DNA of 64,000 bases from DATJKD01 sp963728295 (GCA_963728295.1 CAVSKB010000011.1:248001-312000); one strand, 5' to 3'. Positions 31,044-42,460 are shown, counted from the stretch's first letter. Translations and numbers: made by a program. The notes: a model not told the origin generated them from the sequence alone.

Positions 31044-32095
31044 GTGACGATCGGCGCGATCCCGGGCGAAGCACGAGTGCGACGCGTTAGCAGAACAGGT
31101 GCGCTCGTGCTCGCGGCGCTGTGCGCTGCGGCTCCGGTGGCGCCAGCGGCGGCAGGGGGCAAGGACGTGACGAGCTTCGATCTGCAGGGACATCGCGGCG
31201 CGCGTGGGCTGCGGCCCGAGAACACGTTGGCGGGTTTCGAGTTCGCGCTCGAGCTCGGCGTGAGCACGCTCGAGCTCGACTGCGCCGTCACCGCCGACGG
31301 CGTCGTGGTCGTGAGTCACGATCCCGTTCTGAATCCCGATCACACGCGCGATGAGCAAGGACGCTTCCTGGACTCTGCCGGCCCGCCCATCGCGACGCTG
31401 ACCTGGGAGCAATTGCAGCGCTACGACGTCGGACGTCTGCGACCGGGCACGAGTTACGCAGCGCGCTTTCCGGATCAGCAGGCCGTCGACGGCGAGCGCA
31501 TTCCGCGACTCGCCGATGTGTTCGCGCTCGCTCGCTCGCGGGGCGATGCCGACGTGCGCTTCAACGTCGAGACGAAGCTGTCCCCCGATCAGCCCGGTCT
31601 GACCGTACCGCCCGAGCCCTTCGCGCAGGCCGTCGTCGCATGCCGTGCGCAGCGCCGGCCTGGAGTCGCGTACGACGATCCAGTCGTTCGACTGGCGGAC
31701 GCTCATGATCGTCCGGCGGATCGCGCCCGGCATCGCGACCGTCGCGCTGACCGATCAGCAGCCGGGTGAGGACACGATCGAGGTCGGTCGGCCCGGTCCA
31801 TCGCCGTGGCTCGGCGGGCTCGACGTCGACGACTTCGGTGGCTCGGTACCGAAGCTCGTCCACGCGAGCGGGGCCGCGGTCTGGTCTCCGCACTACCGCG
31901 ACATCGATGCGCGTCTCGTCGCAGAGGCGCACGCGCTCGGCCTCGTCGTCGTGCCCTGGACGGTCAACGAGCCCGCAGAGATGCGAGCGCGTGCTCGCGC
32001 TCGGCGTCGACGGCATGATCAGCGACCGGCCCGACCTGCTGCGCTCCGTGCTCGAGGCGCACGGGGTGCCACTCCCGGGTGCGCGCGGCCGATGA
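31044..32095 (+). CDS. Glycerophosphodiester phosphodiesterase, exported
   Basis: Hydrolyses glycerophosphodiesters, such as glycerophosphocholine, to glycerol-3-phosphate and the alcohol. A signal peptide (ALVLAALCAAAPVAPAAA) precedes the catalytic core GHRGARGLRPENTLAGFEFA, with STLELDCAVTADGVVVVSHDP carrying the metal-binding glutamate, aspartate and histidine. Later blocks are RFNVETKL, QSFDWRTLMIV and LVVVPWTVNEPAEM. Two +1 interruptions, near 31650 and 31988. The stop overlaps the GlpT-like start by ATGA, coupling hydrolysis to uptake. GTG 31044 is the first start giving a full signal peptide. Confidence 0.85.
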
Positions 32096-33450
32096 TCGGA
32101 TTCCTGCGTCCAGCACCGCTTACGGCGCCGCTGCCGGCCGACCAGGTCGATCCCACCTATCGGCGCCTGCGCCGTCGCGTCTTCGCCGGCATCTTCGTCG
32201 GCTATGCGGGCTACTACCTCGTCCGCAACAACCTGGCGCTCGCGATCCCGGACCTGCTGCGGGAGCACCCCGAGTACTCGAAGGCGGCGCTCGGCACCGC
32301 GCTGACCGGCCTGTCGATCGCCTACGGTGTTTCGAAGTTCCTGATGGGCTCGGTCTCGGACCGCAGCAACCCGAAGTACTTCCTGCCGCTCGGCCTGCTG
32401 CTGTCGAGCGCGATCATGGCGGCCTTCGGCCTGTTCGAAGTCGGCACGCGCGACGCTGGTCACGATCGTCGCGATCATGGCGGTCAACGGCTGGGTGCAG
32501 GGCATGGGCTGGCCGCCGTGCGGCAAGACCATGGTGCACTGGTTCAGCACGAAGGAGCGCGGACTCACCGTCTCGACCTGGAACGTCGCGCACAACGTCG
32601 GCGGCGCGCTCGTCGCGAATCTCGCGCTCGTCGGCGTCGTGCTGTTCCACGACTGGGGCGCGAAGTTCTACTTCAACGCGCTGGTCGCCGCGGTCATCGC
32701 CGTCGGTCGTCTGCTTCCTGCTCGAGGACACGCCGCAGTCGCGCGGGCTGCCCGCCGTGGAGCAGTACAAGAACGATTTTCCGCCCGGCTATTCGCAGTC
32801 GCACGAGCAGACGCTCGGGTTCCGGGAGATCTTTCTCGAGCACGTGCTGCCGAACCGCTATCTCTGGGCGATCGCGGTCGCGAACGCCTTCTGCTACTTC
32901 GTGCGCTACGGCGTCGTGAACTGGATTCCGACCTACCTGGAGACCGCCAAGGGATTCTCGTTCCAGCAATCGAGCCTCGGCTGGTCGCTGTACGAGTACG
33001 CGGCGATCCCGGGGACGATCGCCTGCGGCTGGATCTCGGACCACTGGTTCAAGGGCAGGCGCGCGCCGGCGACGATGCTGTTCATGGCGCTCACGCTCGT
33101 CGCTGTCGCTCGTGTACTGGCTCAACATGCATGGCCCGCTCTGGATCGACTACGCGGCGCTCATCGCGATCGGCTTCCTGGTCTACGGGCCGATCATGAT
33201 GATCGGCCTGCACTCGCTCGACCTCGTGCCGAAGAAGGCCGCCGGCACGGCCGCCGGCTTCACCGGCTTCTTCGGCTACGTGTTCGGGTCGGCGATCGCG
33301 GGCACGGGCGTCGGCTGGATCGCCGACCACTGGGGCTGGAGCGGCGTCTTCACGACGATGGTCGTCTGCTGCGTGCTGACCATCGCGTTCAGTGCGCTCA
33401 CTCTCGGGCACAAGGCGCAGAGCGGCGCGCTTCAGCCATCCGCTCAGTGA
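32092..33450 (+). CDS. glpT: GlpT/UhpT-type organophosphate transporter
   Basis: A 12-helix organophosphate:phosphate antiporter. FVGYAGYYLVRNNLALAIP, LSIAYGVSKFLMGSVSDRSN, NGWVQGMGWPPCGKTMVHWF and STKERGLTVSTWNVAHNVGG are GlpT-family hallmarks, as is LHSLDLVPKKAAGTAAGFTG near the C-terminus. Three synonymous doublings interrupt the frame (near 32450, 32705 and 33108). Coupled by ATGA to the exported phosphodiesterase, it would import glycerol-3-phosphate released in the periplasm. The stop overlaps the convergent sulfotransferase stop by seven bases (33444-33450). Confidence 0.87.
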
Positions 33451-35308
33451 GCGACGCCAACCGCGGCGTCGAGCTTCTCCAGATCCTGCCACGTCGCCTC
33501 CACGCCCGGGAGCGCGGCGAGCACGGCCTGCTCGTTCCGCCGCCATTTTTCCGGAGCCGGCGGCGTCAGGGTGTACCGGGACACCGGCAGGGATCCCGCG
33601 ACGCGTCGCTCGAGCGCGGAATCGAATTCGATGCCGGTGAATCGGCAGATTTGTTGGACCGCGTGGCGCGGATTCGCGACAAGATCGGAGTACCGCAACG
33701 ATATCCAGCGCTCCGCCGGCAGACTGCGCAGGTCCGCAAGCGCCGTGCGGTTGGTGATTTCCCACTGAGCAGCGGCAATCTCGGGCAGTGGCCGGCCCTT
33801 GAGGTCGCGCCAGCCCGGGGGCAGCAGCAACGACCAGGGTCCGTCCCAGCCATCGAGCTCCCGATAGGTGATCCAGCGCCGCGCCTTCCACGCTTCGATG
33901 ATGCTGCTCAGGTTCTCCCGCGGATCGCGCCACAACAGGATGAAGAGCGCGTCGCCATACAGGTGGTCGAAGAACGGGATGCGCAGCGCGTTCTTCGGCG
34001 TCTTCTCGAGCCAGCGCAGCGTCGCTCCCGGCCGCGACGGGCTGCTGATTCGAGTCGAGCATGCGCTTCGCGAGCATGCGGTCGATCTCGGCCGCGACCG
34101 GTGCGGTTGCGTGCTCGGCCAGCAGGCGATTCGAATCGACAGCGTGGGCGCCGGGGCGCAGTTCTGCGATATTCTCCACCAGCCAGTGCGCCTCGCCGCC
34201 GAGCGTGCTGAACGATGGACTCACTGCCAGCGTTTCAAAGAGCAGCGAGCTACCGGAACGCGGCGCCGCGACGATGAAGATCGGCCGATCGAGACGCAGG
34301 CGGACGCCTCGGTCGACCGCTGCGACGGGCCGCAGTGGCGGACGCCGGGCGGGCGATGACTTCGCCAGTTCATCGGTGCGCAGTGCGTGACTCAACACGC
34401 GGCTCTCGAGCACGCTGTGCGCCGGGCTCAGATTGGTTCGCATGACCAGGTTCTGCGATAGCCTGCGCGAGGCGTCCTGGAGACCGAGGAGCAGACCGCG
34501 ATAGGTTTCCACGCCTGCAGGGCTTTCGCCGTGCAGCGCATAGACCTGGCGCCAGTCGCGACAGAAGGCGAGCAGCAGGCCCGCGTACTCCTGTGCGTTC
34601 GCGGCCGTCACCGGCGCACCCGGCACCGCATGCAACTCGCCGACGATATCCCGGACGAGCAGCTCGACCTCTCCGGGTGACATGACCGGCCGCGGCACGC
34701 CCAGCTCCGTCAAGACCTGGGCATCGAATTCCGCTCGGTAGGGCAGCTGCCCCTCCTGCGTCGCCTCGACGCTCTCGACCACGTATTGCCAGAACCTCGA
34801 GTTGCCGAAGGTGTCGGCTACGAGGTGCACGCGGTCGTGGTCGGTCGGGTTGACGACGGAATGGCGGCGCCAGTTGTCGAACAACCATGCTTCGCCTGCT
34901 GCCATGTGGACGCTTTCGTCGCCGCATCTGAAGGTGACTTCGGGCCACGTGATCACGGGAATGTGGAGACGCACGCGCTGAAACCAGTGATAGCTCGTGT
35001 CCGCGTGCTCGGGCACGTTTGACCGGGCACTCAAGCGCATGAACCTGGACCGGCTCCACACGACGCCAAAGCTCGCGAGCACCTGCCGCACGTACGGGCA
35101 AGCCTGCAGATGAGCCGTCGGTCGCATGACGCCGCGCATGCCGTCGTTTTCCGTGCCATCCACGCTGATCAGGCGGATCGACGCATTTCCTTCGAACTCC
35201 TTCGGGATGCCGCGCCCACGCCGTGTCCGGCAGCGCCTCGAGCTCGGCCTGCAGACGCGCCGGGTCAAAGCGCACCGGCAGTCGATAGAAGGGTCGTGGC
35301 AGACGCAT
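33444..35308 (-). CDS. Aspartyl/asparaginyl beta-hydroxylase fused to a sulfotransferase
   Basis: A two-domain protein of about 620 residues. Residues about 1-170 are an Asp_Arg_Hydrox (PF05118) 2-oxoglutarate/Fe(II) domain: RFMRLSARSNVPEHADTSYH with the H-x-D pair, WLFDNWRRHSVVNPTDHDRV with the distal histidine and a conserved arginine. After a helical linker, residues about 340-620 are a PAPS-dependent sulfotransferase: IFIVAAPRSGSSLLFETLA is the 5'-phosphosulfate loop and LWRDPRENLSSIIEAW the 3'-phosphate site. Two interruptions: near 35215 (synonymous Pro) and near 34035. ATG 35308 sits in a 128-base region divergent from another sulfotransferase. The acceptor is unknown; hydroxylation followed by sulfation of one target is an attractive guess. 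Confidence 0.82.
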
Positions 35309-35324
35309 GGTGAGGCTCGGTTAA

Positions 35325-35353
35325 TTGTTACCATGATAGTGTCCGGCTAGAAT
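35325..35353 (+). promoter_or_regulatory. Sigma70-like promoter of the TPR-sulfotransferase gene
   Basis: TTGTTA (35325-35330) and TAGAAT (35348-35353) are separated by 17 bases in an AT-richer patch of the divergent region. This is the best-formed promoter in the window. The start codon at 35437 is 84 bases downstream. Confidence 0.6.
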
Positions 35354-35436
35354 CGCGGCCACGACCTTCCCTGCCGCACCGCCGGCCAACGAGCGATCAC
35401 ACGCTGCCTAGTGAGCATGGCTCGAATCGACCTGCA

Positions 35437-37554
35437 ATGACTGCGGCATCCGAGCCGACCGGCACGTTGCAGGTGGCCATGGCGCACGCGACGCGGCTGC
35501 TGAAGGTAGACCCGGCGCTCGCAGCGGAGCAGGCGCTCGAGATCCTGAAGGCACTGCCTAACCACCCCGCCGCATTGGTGCTGCTCGCCACCGCCCGTCG
35601 CCGCGCGGGCGATCCGGAGGCTGCGATCGAAGCCCTCGAACCATTGATGCGTACGCAGGCCGCCGGGGCGGCCGCCTGGTTCGAGTACGGGTTGGCCCTG
35701 GGCAGCCTCGGCCGGGGCGATGAGGCCATCCGGGCGCTGAAGAAGACCGTATCACTGCAGCCGGATCACGCTCAGGGCTGGCGCGCGCTCGGCGATCACC
35801 TCCTGGCCATTGGTGACCACGAGGGCGGCGATACTGCCTACGCGCGTCACATCCAGTCGTCGCCGCACCCTCCGGACGTGCAGCAGGCAGCCGTGGCGAT
35901 GGTCAGGAACGATATTCCCAGGGCCGAGACCCTCCTGCGGCGCCATCTCAAGCAGGCGCCCACCGATACGGCAGCGATTCGCATGTTGGCCGAGGTCGCA
36001 GTCCGTTGCGGCCGCAACGAGGACGCGCAGAAGCTGCTCGAGCGCTGCCTCGAGCTCGCGCCGGGTTTCGCGGCCGCGCGGTACAACTACGCCGTGCTGC
36101 TGCACCGGCTCAACGACGCCGAGCGGGCGCTCGCGGAAGTCGAGCGTCTGCTGTCGGCGAATCCGCGTAACCCGGGCTACCGCAACCTGTGCGCCGTGAT
36201 CCTGAGCCGGATCGGCGAGTACGAGCGCTCAGGCCATCTCTACGAGGAGCTGCTCAAACAGTATCCCGCGCATGCCAAGCTCTGGCTGAGCTACGGCCAC
36301 GTGCTGAAGACGGAGGGGCGCCAGGACGACAGCATCGACGCCTACCGGCAGAGCATCATTCACGATCCTGGTTTCGGCGAAGCCTACTGGAGCCTCGCAA
36401 ACCTCAAGACCTTCCGCTTCGACGCAAGGGATCTTGTCGAAATGCAGACGCAGGTCGCGCGTCCTGAGCTCGATGCGAAGGAACGCTTGCAGTTCCACTT
36501 TGCTCTTGGCAAGGCGTTAGAGGACTCAGGCGATCACGCGCGTTCTTTCGAGCACTACGCGCAGGGCAACGCGCTGCACCGCGCAGCGCATCCCTACGAT
36601 GTGGAGCTCAACTCGAAGCGCATCTCGGGCCTCAGGAGGACGTTCACGCGCGAGTTCTTCAGGGACCGCGCCGGCTACGGCTGCGATTCGCCGGATCCGA
36701 TCTTCATTGTCGGCATGCCGCGGTCGGGCTCGACGCTGCTCGAGCAGATCTTGTCCTCGCATTCGCAGGTGGAGGGCACCACCGAGTTGCCGGAGATCAT
36801 CACGATGGCGAAGGATCTGCGCGCCGAGGCGGATTCAGCCGATATCGCCGTATATGCCGAGGTACTCGCCACCAGGAGCGCTGCCGAGCTCAAGGCGATG
36901 GGGGAGCGCTACCTCGAGCGCACACGTGTCCATCGCAAGACAGATCGCCAGTTCTTCATCGACAAGATGCCGAACAACTTCCTGCACGTCGGCATGATCC
37001 ACGCGGTGCTGCCGAACGCAAAGATCATCGACGCTCGCCGGCATCCGCTGGGCTGCTGTTTCTCGAACTTCAAGCAGCACTACGCGCGCGGCCAGAACTT
37101 CAGCTACTCACTCACCGATATGGGGCGCTTCTATCGCGACTACGTCGAGCTCATGGCGCACTTCGACGAGGTCTTACCAGGGCGCGTCCACCGCGTCATC
37201 TACGAGCGCACGGTCGAGGACACCGAAGCGGAGGTTCGCAGGCTGCTCGAGTACTGCGGTCTGCCGTTCGAGGCGGGCTGTCTGCGTTTCTTTGAGAACG
37301 AGCGCCCGGTGCGCACGGCGAGCGCCGAGCAAGTCCGCCGCCCGATCTACCGTGACGGTGTCGAGCAGTGGCGGAACTACGAGCCGTGGCTCGGGCCGCT
37401 CAAGGACGCGCTGGGTCCGGTGCTGGAGGCCTATCCCGCCGTGCCGGGGATGTCCGGACCCGGATCGTGCGCCATGGCCGGGCGGCGCCGCGATGTTGTT
37501 GGTCTGCAACGGCGCAATCGTTTTAGCTTGGCTTTTTACCGGAGCTCGTTGTAG
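35437..37554 (+). CDS. TPR-repeat sulfotransferase
   Basis: A 705-residue intact protein. About 400 residues of tetratricopeptide repeats come first, for example AAIEALEPLMRTQAAGAAAW, AIRALKKTVSLQPDHAQGWR and DAYRQSIIHDPGFGEAYWSL. The sulfotransferase domain begins near residue 420 with IFIVGMPRSGSTLLEQILSS, the PAPS 5'-phosphosulfate loop; DKMPNNFLHVGMIHAVLPNA and DARRHPLGCCFSNFKQHYAR give the 3'-phosphate site. Tyrosylprotein-type TPR sulfotransferases of this layout are common in proteobacteria and uncharacterised. The TPR part probably binds the protein acceptor. Divergent from the hydroxylase-sulfotransferase fusion, so the two may share a job. No interruptions. Confidence 0.88.
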   Translation: MTAASEPTGTLQVAMAHATRLLKVDPALAAEQALEILKALPNHPAALVLLATARRRAGDPEAAIEALEPLMRTQAAGAAAWFEYGLALGSLGRGDEAIRALKKTVSLQPDHAQGWRALGDHLLAIGDHEGGDTAYARHIQSSPHPPDVQQAAVAMVRNDIPRAETLLRRHLKQAPTDTAAIRMLAEVAVRCGRNEDAQKLLERCLELAPGFAAARYNYAVLLHRLNDAERALAEVERLLSANPRNPGYRNLCAVILSRIGEYERSGHLYEELLKQYPAHAKLWLSYGHVLKTEGRQDDSIDAYRQSIIHDPGFGEAYWSLANLKTFRFDARDLVEMQTQVARPELDAKERLQFHFALGKALEDSGDHARSFEHYAQGNALHRAAHPYDVELNSKRISGLRRTFTREFFRDRAGYGCDSPDPIFIVGMPRSGSTLLEQILSSHSQVEGTTELPEIITMAKDLRAEADSADIAVYAEVLATRSAAELKAMGERYLERTRVHRKTDRQFFIDKMPNNFLHVGMIHAVLPNAKIIDARRHPLGCCFSNFKQHYARGQNFSYSLTDMGRFYRDYVELMAHFDEVLPGRVHRVIYERTVEDTEAEVRRLLEYCGLPFEAGCLRFFENERPVRTASAEQVRRPIYRDGVEQWRNYEPWLGPLKDALGPVLEAYPAVPGMSGPGSCAMAGRRRDVVGLQRRNRFSLAFYRSSL

Positions 37555-37603
37555 GCTCTAAACGTGATTCTCAAGCCACAGAAAACTATCTGGGAGGATC
37601 GCG

Positions 37604-40211
37604 ATGAAGGGTTCCAGATCCAGAAGTGCTCGGCTCGGGGGTTCCGCAGTCGAAAAGTGCTCGCCTCATGGGCGCCAGATCCACTCTCGTCCCGCGTCGC
37701 ATTCCCCGTACGCCGATCGCGGTTGCGATCGCGCTTGCGTGCCAGCCCGTGATGGCGCAGCAGCAGCTCGAAGAGATCATCGTCACCGCGCAGAAACGCG
37801 CGGAGAACATGCAGGACGTGCCGATCAGCATCCAGGCGCTCGGCACGGAGCAGCTCGAGCAGCTGCACGTCAACAATTTCAAGGACTACGTGCAGATGCT
37901 GCCGAGCGTGACCATGGCGCCGGGTGCCGGTGGCGGCTACGGCGCGGGCGCCGGCTTCGCGGCCGTCTACATGCGCGGGGTCACGACCGGCGGCGACGGC
38001 CAGGCCATCACCTCGGTGCCCAGCGTCGGCATGTACCTGGACGAGCAGCCGATCACGACGATCCAGGGCAACCTCGACATCCACATGTACGACATCGCGC
38101 GGGTCGAGGCGCTGGCCGGTCCGCAGGGCACGCTGTACGGCGCGAGCTCGCAGGCGGGCACGATCCGCATCATCACGAACAGGCCCGATCCCACGGGATT
38201 CGACGCCGGTTACGGGCTCGAAGCGAACATGGTCGACGGGGACGATTCGGGCTACATCGCCGAGGGCTTCATCAACGTGCCGATCGGGGAGCAGGCCGCG
38301 ATCCGGATCGTGGGCTGGTACCGCGAAGATGCAGGCTGGGTCGACAACGTGCTGGCGACGCGCACTTTCTCCGTGGACGCAACCGATCCGGACGACGACA
38401 TCACGGTCAGACAACGCGGAGTTCGCCGAGGACGACTACAACACGATGGAGACGTACGGCGCGCGCGCGGCGCTGCGCGTGGATCTGAACGACAACTGGA
38501 CGGTCACGCCGACGTTCATGATCCAGAATCAGTACAGCGACGGATCCTGGGGCGACGACCTCAACGACTATCATCGTCGTCCGGCGACAACGCTGTCTCG
38601 CATTTCAAGGAGGAGTACACCGACGACGAGTGGTGGCAGGCCGGCCTCACGATCGAAGGCAACATCAGCAACTTCGACCTGACGTACTCCGGCAACTACC
38701 TCGACCGCAACGTCGAGGCGTCGTTCGACTACTCGGACTACTCGTACTTCTACGACCAGATTTACTACACCGGGTACTTCGCCAGGCTGTTCTTCGACAA
38801 CAACGACGAACGGGCAGATGGCGTGGACGATCCCGATGTGGGGAGGGAGGGGACTCGCTCGTCCCGCCGGTGCATCGTTACTACAACGACGACAAGTACA
38901 CGAAGCAGAGCCACGAGCTCCGCATCTCCTCGCCGCAGGACAACCGGGTGCGCGGTCTGCTCGGCGTCTTCTGGCAGGAGCAGAAGCACGACTTCTGGCA
39001 GCCCTTCCTCGTCGAAGGGCTCGCGGACATCATGCTGCCGGACCAGGGCGCCAATCCGCTGTTCGCGGACATCGTGTATCTCAACAGCATGGATCGCAAG
39101 GACACCGACGAGGCCATGTTCGGCAGCGTGAGCTTCGACATCACCGAGCAGTTCGAGCTGACGGCCGGCATACGCTTCTTCAAGGCCGAGACGAGCGTGA
39201 AGGGCTTCTTCGGGTTCGGACTGGGCTTCACCCAGTCCCGACGCTCCCTCCGACCCCAGCGAGCTCCCGGGCGAGCCGGGCAGCTCCGCGAACGGCGGCG
39301 ACGGCGCGTTCTTGGACATTGGGCAGGCTTGGTCGCGCAACGGCGAGTGGCGCTGCCCGTCGCAGGAGACCGTCGGCGACAAGCCGTGCATTAACGTCGA
39401 CCGCAAGGTCGAGAGCGACGATCACGTCGGCCGCATCAACCTGAACTACAAGGTGACCGACGACGTGCTGCTCTACGCGACGTGGTCGGAAGGCTTCCGG
39501 CCCGGCGGCATCAACCGCAACCCGTTCGTCGGCGACTACGAGCCCGACTTCCTGACGAACTGGGAGCTGGGCTGGAAGACGCAGTGGGCCGGCTCGGTGC
39601 AGTTCAACGGCGCAGTGTTCTTCCTGAGCAGTGGGACGACCTGCAGCGTGCCTTCCCCGGCTCGAACGGCATCACTCAGGTGGACAACGCGCCGAGCGCG
39701 GAGATCAAGGGCGTCGAGGCGCAGCTGTTGTGGGCGGTGACCGACAACTTCCGGGTGTCGGCCGCGGCCGCGTACTACGATACCGAGCTCACGAGCGATT
39801 ACTTCGAGATCCAGGGCGGAGGTGCCGGTGGTCACGGCGCCGGAAGGCACGCCGCTGCCGATCACGCCCGAATTCAAGGGCAACCTGATCGCGCGCTACG
39901 GCTTCCCGGTGGGCGAGTTCGAGGCGCATCTGCAGGGCGCGCTCACATACGAAGGCAGCCGGCCCTCGGAGCTGGTTCCGGCTGAGAACGAGTTCAAGAA
40001 CGGCGACATCCCGTCGAGCACCGTCCTCGATCTGAGTGCCGGCATCGGCCGGAATTCCTGGCTCCTCGAATTGTTCGTCAAGAACGCGACGGACGAGGAC
40101 GCCCCCATATATGTCGGGCAGGAGTGCGCGGTGTTCGTCTGCGGCGTTCAGACATACGGCCTGCGTCGGCCGCCGACTGACGTGGGGCTCAAGTTCTCGC
40201 AGGAATTCTGA
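37604..40211 (+). CDS. TonB-dependent receptor 2
   Basis: An outer-membrane receptor. ATG 37604 has GGGAGG seven bases upstream, and one doubling (CGG/CGC, Arg) joins it to the main frame, so I prefer it to the ATG at 37668. A signal peptide (TPIAVAIALACQPVMAQQ) is followed by LEEIIVTAQKRAENMQDVPI (TonB box), plug elements VEALAGPQGTLYGASSQAGT, and barrel strands to the terminal phenylalanine (LKFSQEF). About six +1 interruptions. The plug has GGYGAGAGFAAVYMRGVTTG, an unusual glycine-rich loop. Nearest neighbours are sulfotransferases and a PLP enzyme; ligand unknown. Confidence 0.85.
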
Positions 40212-40239
40212 GCACGGCTGACTGCTCGATCCGGAGACG

Positions 40240-40289
40240 GCGACGGGGTGGTAGGCAACCCCGTCGCTGACACAGCGGCGGGCCGCTGT
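40240..40289. terminator. Two tandem hairpins between convergent genes
   Basis: GCGACGGGGT (40240-40249) pairs perfectly with ACCCCGTCGC (40258-40267) around an 8-base loop, and ACAGCGG (40272-40278) pairs with CCGCTGT (40283-40289) around 4 bases. They fill the gap between the receptor and the minus-strand aminotransferase. No T-run follows, so termination strength is uncertain, but both strands could use them. Confidence 0.5.
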
Positions 40290-40312
40290 AGCGATCCGGC
40301 AAGCAGCCGGCG

Positions 40313-41465
40313 TCAGCGAGCGGTCGCTCGCAGCGCCTTGCCCAGCCGCGCGACGCCTTCCCGGATTTCCGGCTTCGGTGTAGAACGCGAAGCTCAGCCG
40401 CAGGCAGTTGCGCAGGCCGCCCGTGACCGAGCACCTCGAGCCCAGCTGGTAACCGGTCCCGGCTGAGCGCGCGGCCTCTGGCAGGTGCTCGATATCGAGA
40501 TCGGGCGGCAGCGTCAGCCAGAAGAAATAGCCGCCCTCGGGCTTCTGCCAGCTCGCGATGCCGCCGAGGTGCTGGTGCAGCGCCTCGTCCATCGCAGCGA
40601 CGCGCGCGCCGTACGCCAGGCGCAACTCGGCGAGGAGCTCCGCAAGCGAGCCGTCCTCGAGCATCTGCCGCACGACGTGCGAGCCGAAGTGATTGAAGCA
40701 GCCGCCGCTGATGATGGCGCCGCTCGCGAGCAGGTGCCGGATCCGCGCGGCGTCGGTCTGGATCCAGCCGAGCCGCATGCCGGGTGCGACGATCTTCGAG
40801 AACGAGCCCAGCGAGAGCACGTTGCCGCGGTCCGACCCACGTCCCGAGCGCCGGCGGCGGCGGCGTCCGCGTAGTGCAGCAGCTGGTAGACCTCGTCGGC
40901 GACGACGAGAAAATCGTGCTCGACGCTCAGGGCGCACGAGCCGCTCGCGTCGCTCGTGGCTCAACGTCTGCCCCGTCGGGTTGTTGAAGCTCGGGATCGT
41001 GTACACGAGCTTCGGCCGGCGGCGTGCGATCTCGCGCTCGAGCGCGTCGACGTCCATGCCCTGAGCCGTCGAGCGGAATGCCGACGATCTCGAGACCGTG
41101 ATCGCGGAAGATCTGGAAGGCGAGGAAGTACGAGGGCTCCTCGACGAAAACGGTGTCACCCGGGCGCGTGAAGCGGCTGGCACACGAAGTCGAGCGCCTG
41201 CGACGTGCCGGCCGTGAGGAACAGCGAGTCGGCGCGTGGCCGCATGGCCGCCCGCCCTGGTCAGGAATTCGGCGAGCGCCGCGCGAAACCGCGCATCGCC
41301 CGGCTTCTCGCCGTAGTTGAGCTCGATCGGCTGCGCGTGCGCGAAGAAGCGCTCGCTCGCGGCACGCACACGCGCGAGCGGCAACAGGTCGGCGGACGGC
41401 TGCCCGACGCCGAAGTCGATCACGCCGGACTCCGGCGCGCCGTCGAAGGTGATGTTCGCGCTCAT
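40313..41465 (-). CDS. PLP-dependent class I/II aminotransferase
   Basis: A fold-type I aminotransferase of about 380 residues resembling 2-aminoadipate/MocR-type aminotransferases (LysN group). From ATG 41465: VIDFGVGQPSADLLPLARV, then IELNYGEKPGDARFRAALAE, KLVYTIPSFNNPTGQTLSHE, and the PLP lysine in LGSFSKIVAPGMRLGWIQTD. The end reads RLSFAFYTEA and, after one doubling, LGKALRATAR. Several interruptions. The start overlaps the hydroxyacid dehydrogenase stop (ATGA), suggesting an amino acid/2-keto acid/2-hydroxy acid pathway with the symporter. Amino acid substrate unknown. Confidence 0.8.
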
Positions 41466-42460
41466 GGCGCGACCTCCGCCGCGGACACGAGGCGAAACAC
41501 GTCGCCGGGCCGCCCCTGCAGGTACGCCCCGATATTCTGCGCCGAAATGCGCCGCAGATCCGCCAGGGCGGCCTCCGAGTAGAAGGCGACGTGCGGCGTC
41601 AGGAGCACGTCGGCGCGACCGGCCAGCGGATGGTGCCCGAGATCGGGTGAGTCCTGCGCGAGCACGTCGAGCGCCGCGCCGCTCACCTGGCCCTGGTCGA
41701 GCGCGCGAACCAGGTCCGCCTCGACGATGAGCCCGCCGCGCGCCACGTTGATGAGCAGGGGTCTCTGCCGCATGCGCGCGAACGCGTCGCGATTCAGCAG
41801 TCCGAGGTTGCCGGGATGCAGGTTGCAGTGCAGGCTGACGATGTGCGACGCGGCGAGCAGTTCGTCGACGTCGCAGAGCCGGGCCTCGTGCCGCCGCGCG
41901 GTCTGCTCGTCGATCCGCGGATCGCGACGCCAGCACCTCGAGGCCGAAGGCGCGGGCGCGGCGGCAGACGGCCTGACCGATGCGGCCGAACCCGATCAGA
42001 CCCAGCGTCTGTCCTGCGAGGCGCTGGACGTCGCGTACCTCGTTCCAGCGCCAGTCATGTGTGTCTGCACCTGCTCGTGATAGGCGAGCAGGCGGCGGTT
42101 CAATGCGAGCAGCAGCGCCAGCGTATGGTCCGCGACTTCCTGCGTGCAGTACTCGCCGACGCAGCTGACGCCAATGCCGCGCGCGGCCGCAGCGGGCACG
42201 TCCACACAGTCCCAGCCGGTGGCGGCCACCGAGATGATGCGGCAGCGGTGCAGATGCTGCAGCACCGAGTCGTCGAAGGGCACGTAGTCCGTCAGGATCG
42301 CGTCGGCGTCGCGACACGCGTCGATCAGCGCCTCCTTGTCGCCGCGATACGTGAAGGTTCCGATACGCGCCGACGGCGGAAGCTGCTGTCGCTCGATCGA
42401 GAGGTCGCGACCGGCGGCCTCGGGCATTTCCGCGAAGACGATGACCGGGGCCCCGCTCAC
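41462..42460 (-). CDS. D-isomer-specific 2-hydroxyacid dehydrogenase
   Basis: An NAD-dependent dehydrogenase of about 330 residues that interconverts a 2-keto acid and a D-2-hydroxy acid. GTG 42460 starts SGAPVIVFAEMPEAAG. Substrate-domain pieces include CRIISVAATGWDCVDVPAA and GVSCVGEYCTQEVADHTLAL. The Rossmann motif is GLIGFGRIGQAVCRRA, LLINVARGGLIVEADLVRAL holds the conserved arginine, and LLTPHVAFYSE the catalytic histidine. A few +1 interruptions near 41930 and 42030. GTGA overlap with the symporter and ATGA overlap with the aminotransferase place it in a three-gene operon. Confidence 0.85.

Noticed and set aside
33444..33450. Overlapping convergent stops as a regulatory device
   Set aside because: A seven-base overlap is common in dense genomes and is repeated at 63924-63927; nothing suggests more than compaction.
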